A DNA stretch of 34,821 bases from Acidithiobacillus sp. (GTDB lineage Bacteria > Pseudomonadota > Gammaproteobacteria > Acidithiobacillales > Acidithiobacillaceae): positions 1-34,821 of the forward strand of contig NZ_DAHVHY010000017.1 of assembly GCF_027322205.1 (NCBI RefSeq), given 5' to 3'. The notes under the pieces were generated by a model that saw only the letters and a list, made by a program, of their open reading frames with translations, did not search any database and was not told the DNA's origin. Positions 33,435 through 34,821 of the stretch are shown here, piece by piece. A program made the translations under genes and the position numbers. Position 1 is the first letter of the stretch. Each line of letters opens with the position of its first letter.

Positions 33435-33698
33435 TCAGCCCTTGCTGGCGTTTTCGTCTACAGTGGCCTTGGGCGCCAGGGCGTCGAGGCGTTCTTCCAG
33501 CACCGCAACGCGCGCGGCGAGGCGGGAGAGCAAATCCTGCTGCACATCGAATTCATCACGGGTGACCAGATCCAGACGATCCAGCGCATTGGAAAGCATG
33601 GCGCGCGCCTGCTTGTCCATATCTTCCTTGACGGTCCCTAAGCGGGCGAGGGTGTCGCCAAAGGCGGCAGCGATATCGTCGGCAATACGGTGTTGCAT
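33435..33698 (-). CDS. ubiK: UbiK-type (BMFP) ubiquinone biosynthesis accessory factor
   Basis: The 87-residue protein has a short N-terminal helix (DDIAAAFGDTLARLG) and a long coiled-coil C-terminal part (DLVTRDEFDVQQDLLSRLAARVAVLEERLDAL), the BMFP domain. UbiK with UbiJ organises ubiquinone synthesis enzymes. ATG 33698 is chosen because AAGGAGA lies directly upstream; a longer frame running back into the UbiH gene is a shadow. It is 10 bases after the UbiH-type gene and 2 bases before comM. Confidence 0.9.
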   Translation of the reverse strand: MQHRIADDIAAAFGDTLARLGTVKEDMDKQARAMLSNALDRLDLVTRDEFDVQQDLLSRLAARVAVLEERLDALAPKATVDENASKG

Positions 33699-33708
33699 GT
33701 CAGTCTCC

Positions 33709-34821
33709 TTAAAGGCCCATGGCCTGACGGATGAGAAAACGTTTGACCGGAGTGATCGCCCCCATCCCCAGCATCCCCAAGTCGCGCAGTTGGGCAAGAC
33801 CACGACTGCGGTTGGAAAAGAGGTGGCTGAGAGCACCGCAAGTCAGTACCGTAACGAGATTATCAGGCCTTCGCGCACTTTGATAGCGACGCAGCGCGGC
33901 GGCTTCGCCCCAGTCCTCATGGCATTGACGGGCTACTGCGATGACTTTCATCAGTTGTTCGGCGTCGCGAAAGCCTAAATTCACCCCCAGCCCCGCCAGC
34001 GGATGGGCGCCGTGGGCGGTATCCCCCAGCAACACGCTGCGTTCCCCGACATAACGGCTGCTGTGCAGGCCCGAGAGCGGATAACTGCTGCGTCGTCCAA
34101 TGCGTTGGAAATGTCCCAGTTGTGGCCCGAACGCCTGATACAGTTCGCGGAGAAACCGGGCATCGTCCAAAGCCATCAGGTGACGTGCACGCGTATGTTT
34201 TGCACTCCAGACGATGGAGGCACGGGCTTTACCATCGGTATCATCGTTAAAGGGCAGCACCGCGAGCGGACCGGTGGGGAGGAAGCGCTGGTAGGCGATG
34301 TGGCGATGAGGTTTTTCAATCCAGACCGTAGCGGTAATGGCATCCTGCCCATAATCTTCCCGGAAAACCGGTGCCTGAATGAGCGCGTTGCGCAAGGGGG
34401 ACTGGCGGCCCTCCGCAATGGCCAGCAGCGTGCCGTGGAACTCCATCCCCGAGGCATCGGTAACGTGCATGGCTTTGTTGCCGGCAACGGCGCTGGTGAT
34501 CTCCCGTCCGTAATGAATGTGTAGCCCGGCGCTTTCCAGCGCCGCGTGCAGGGCTTGTTCCAGGCGACGATTCCCGACAATGTGCCCGAGTCGGTCTGCT
34601 CCACCTTCTTCGGCATCCAGATGGATACTGCCCGAGCCTTCCGCATCCCAGACCCGCATGCGTTCCACGGCACTGCCCAGCAGCGCGGGATCAATGCCCA
34701 GGCTGGCCAGAAAACGCCCGGACCCGGTGGCGATTAAGCTGGCGCGATCACAGGGATCCACCGCCGCGCATGCCGCGGCGTTGCGTTTTTCAAATACGGC
34801 AACGCGCAACCCCGCCTGTTG
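33709..34821 (-). CDS. UbiH/VisC-family FAD-dependent ubiquinone hydroxylase (5' end outside window)
   Basis: 370 residues are visible; the frame is open to the last base, reading AGLRVAVFEKR there, which is the end of the FAD Rossmann beta-alpha-beta. The GxGxxG itself is beyond the edge. YPLSG, GDTAHGAHPLAGLGVNLGFRDA (about 270-292 from TTG 34809) is the conserved second FAD motif of the UbiH/UbiI/UbiF/VisC group. Which ring position it hydroxylates cannot be told from the sequence. The TTG at 34809 is not the real start. It is 10 bases upstream of ubiK on the minus strand, supporting a ubiquinone role. Confidence 0.9.
   Translation of the reverse strand, partial: QQAGLRVAVFEKRNAAACAAVDPCDRASLIATGSGRFLASLGIDPALLGSAVERMRVWDAEGSGSIHLDAEEGGADRLGHIVGNRRLEQALHAALESAGLHIHYGREITSAVAGNKAMHVTDASGMEFHGTLLAIAEGRQSPLRNALIQAPVFREDYGQDAITATVWIEKPHRHIAYQRFLPTGPLAVLPFNDDTDGKARASIVWSAKHTRARHLMALDDARFLRELYQAFGPQLGHFQRIGRRSSYPLSGLHSSRYVGERSVLLGDTAHGAHPLAGLGVNLGFRDAEQLMKVIAVARQCHEDWGEAAALRRYQSARRPDNLVTVLTCGALSHLFSNRSRGLAQLRDLGMLGMGAITPVKRFLIRQAMGL

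Noticed and set aside
1-34821. tRNA, rRNA, CRISPR, insertion-sequence or phage genes
   Set aside because: No tRNA-like cloverleaf, repeat-spacer pattern, transposase or integrase motif was seen on either strand.

Overview
The window is a GC-rich stretch of a Gram-negative bacterial chromosome. It most resembles an acidophilic sulfur/iron-oxidising Acidithiobacillus. The reasons are a lipoate-assembly gene set of the kind found beside sulfur-oxidising heterodisulfide reductase (sHdr) genes, a feoPABC-type ferrous iron operon led by a porin, a CbbQ/CbbO-type activase pair, and outer-membrane porins of Gram-negative type. The genus is inferred from gene content, not from a search. I see no rRNA, tRNA, CRISPR array, insertion sequence or phage gene.

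Layout. (1) 1-3671, plus strand: the end of lipS1, then sLpl(AB), a FAD oxidoreductase (lipT-like) and lipS2, closed by a strong terminator. This is the recently described lipoate pathway that replaces LipA/LipB for the lipoate-binding proteins of the sHdr system. (2) 3919-5253: a FadL-type outer-membrane channel in an AT-richer block with its own terminator. (3) 5370-7266: an unknown protein, a second, divergent lipoate-ligase-fold protein and another unknown protein, probably one operon. A lone small gene of unknown function (7324-7647) is on the minus strand. (4) 7774-13859, plus strand: a tightly packed operon of an unknown helical protein, a CbbQ-like MoxR AAA+ ATPase, a CbbO-like VWA protein, a histone-deacetylase-fold amidohydrolase and an aldo/keto-reductase-like protein, with no Rubisco genes in view. 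This is the best candidate here for an undescribed system. (5) 13881-17278: a TM2 membrane protein diverging from a LysR regulator, which is followed by a glutamine-amidotransferase-fold protein that has lost its catalytic Cys and His, a small unknown protein and a DedA membrane protein. (6) 17199-18894, minus strand: aguB-puuD-like polyamine genes; puuD overlaps the dedA end antisense. (7) 19133-23323, minus strand: feoP-feoA-feoB-feoC with a Fur-box-like palindrome at the promoter, then a DsbC/DsbG-like thiol:disulfide protein. (8) 24088-25713: a 430-bp gap with an inverted repeat and an orphan terminator, then an exported NlpC/P60 peptidase.

(9) 25765-26649, minus strand: two very small unknown genes and a degenerate LMW-phosphatase-like protein. 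(10) 26720-31874, plus strand: housekeeping genes for a DinG/YoaA helicase, TsaB, RimI, RF3 and an exported Sel1-repeat protein. (11) 31921-34821, minus strand: a UbiH-family hydroxylase (cut by the window edge), UbiK and ComM.

Functionally, the left end makes lipoyl groups for sulfur oxidation, the feo operon imports Fe(II), and the right end is core translation, tRNA modification, ubiquinone synthesis and DNA uptake/repair. All functions are assigned from motifs and gene order read by eye; no database search was run.
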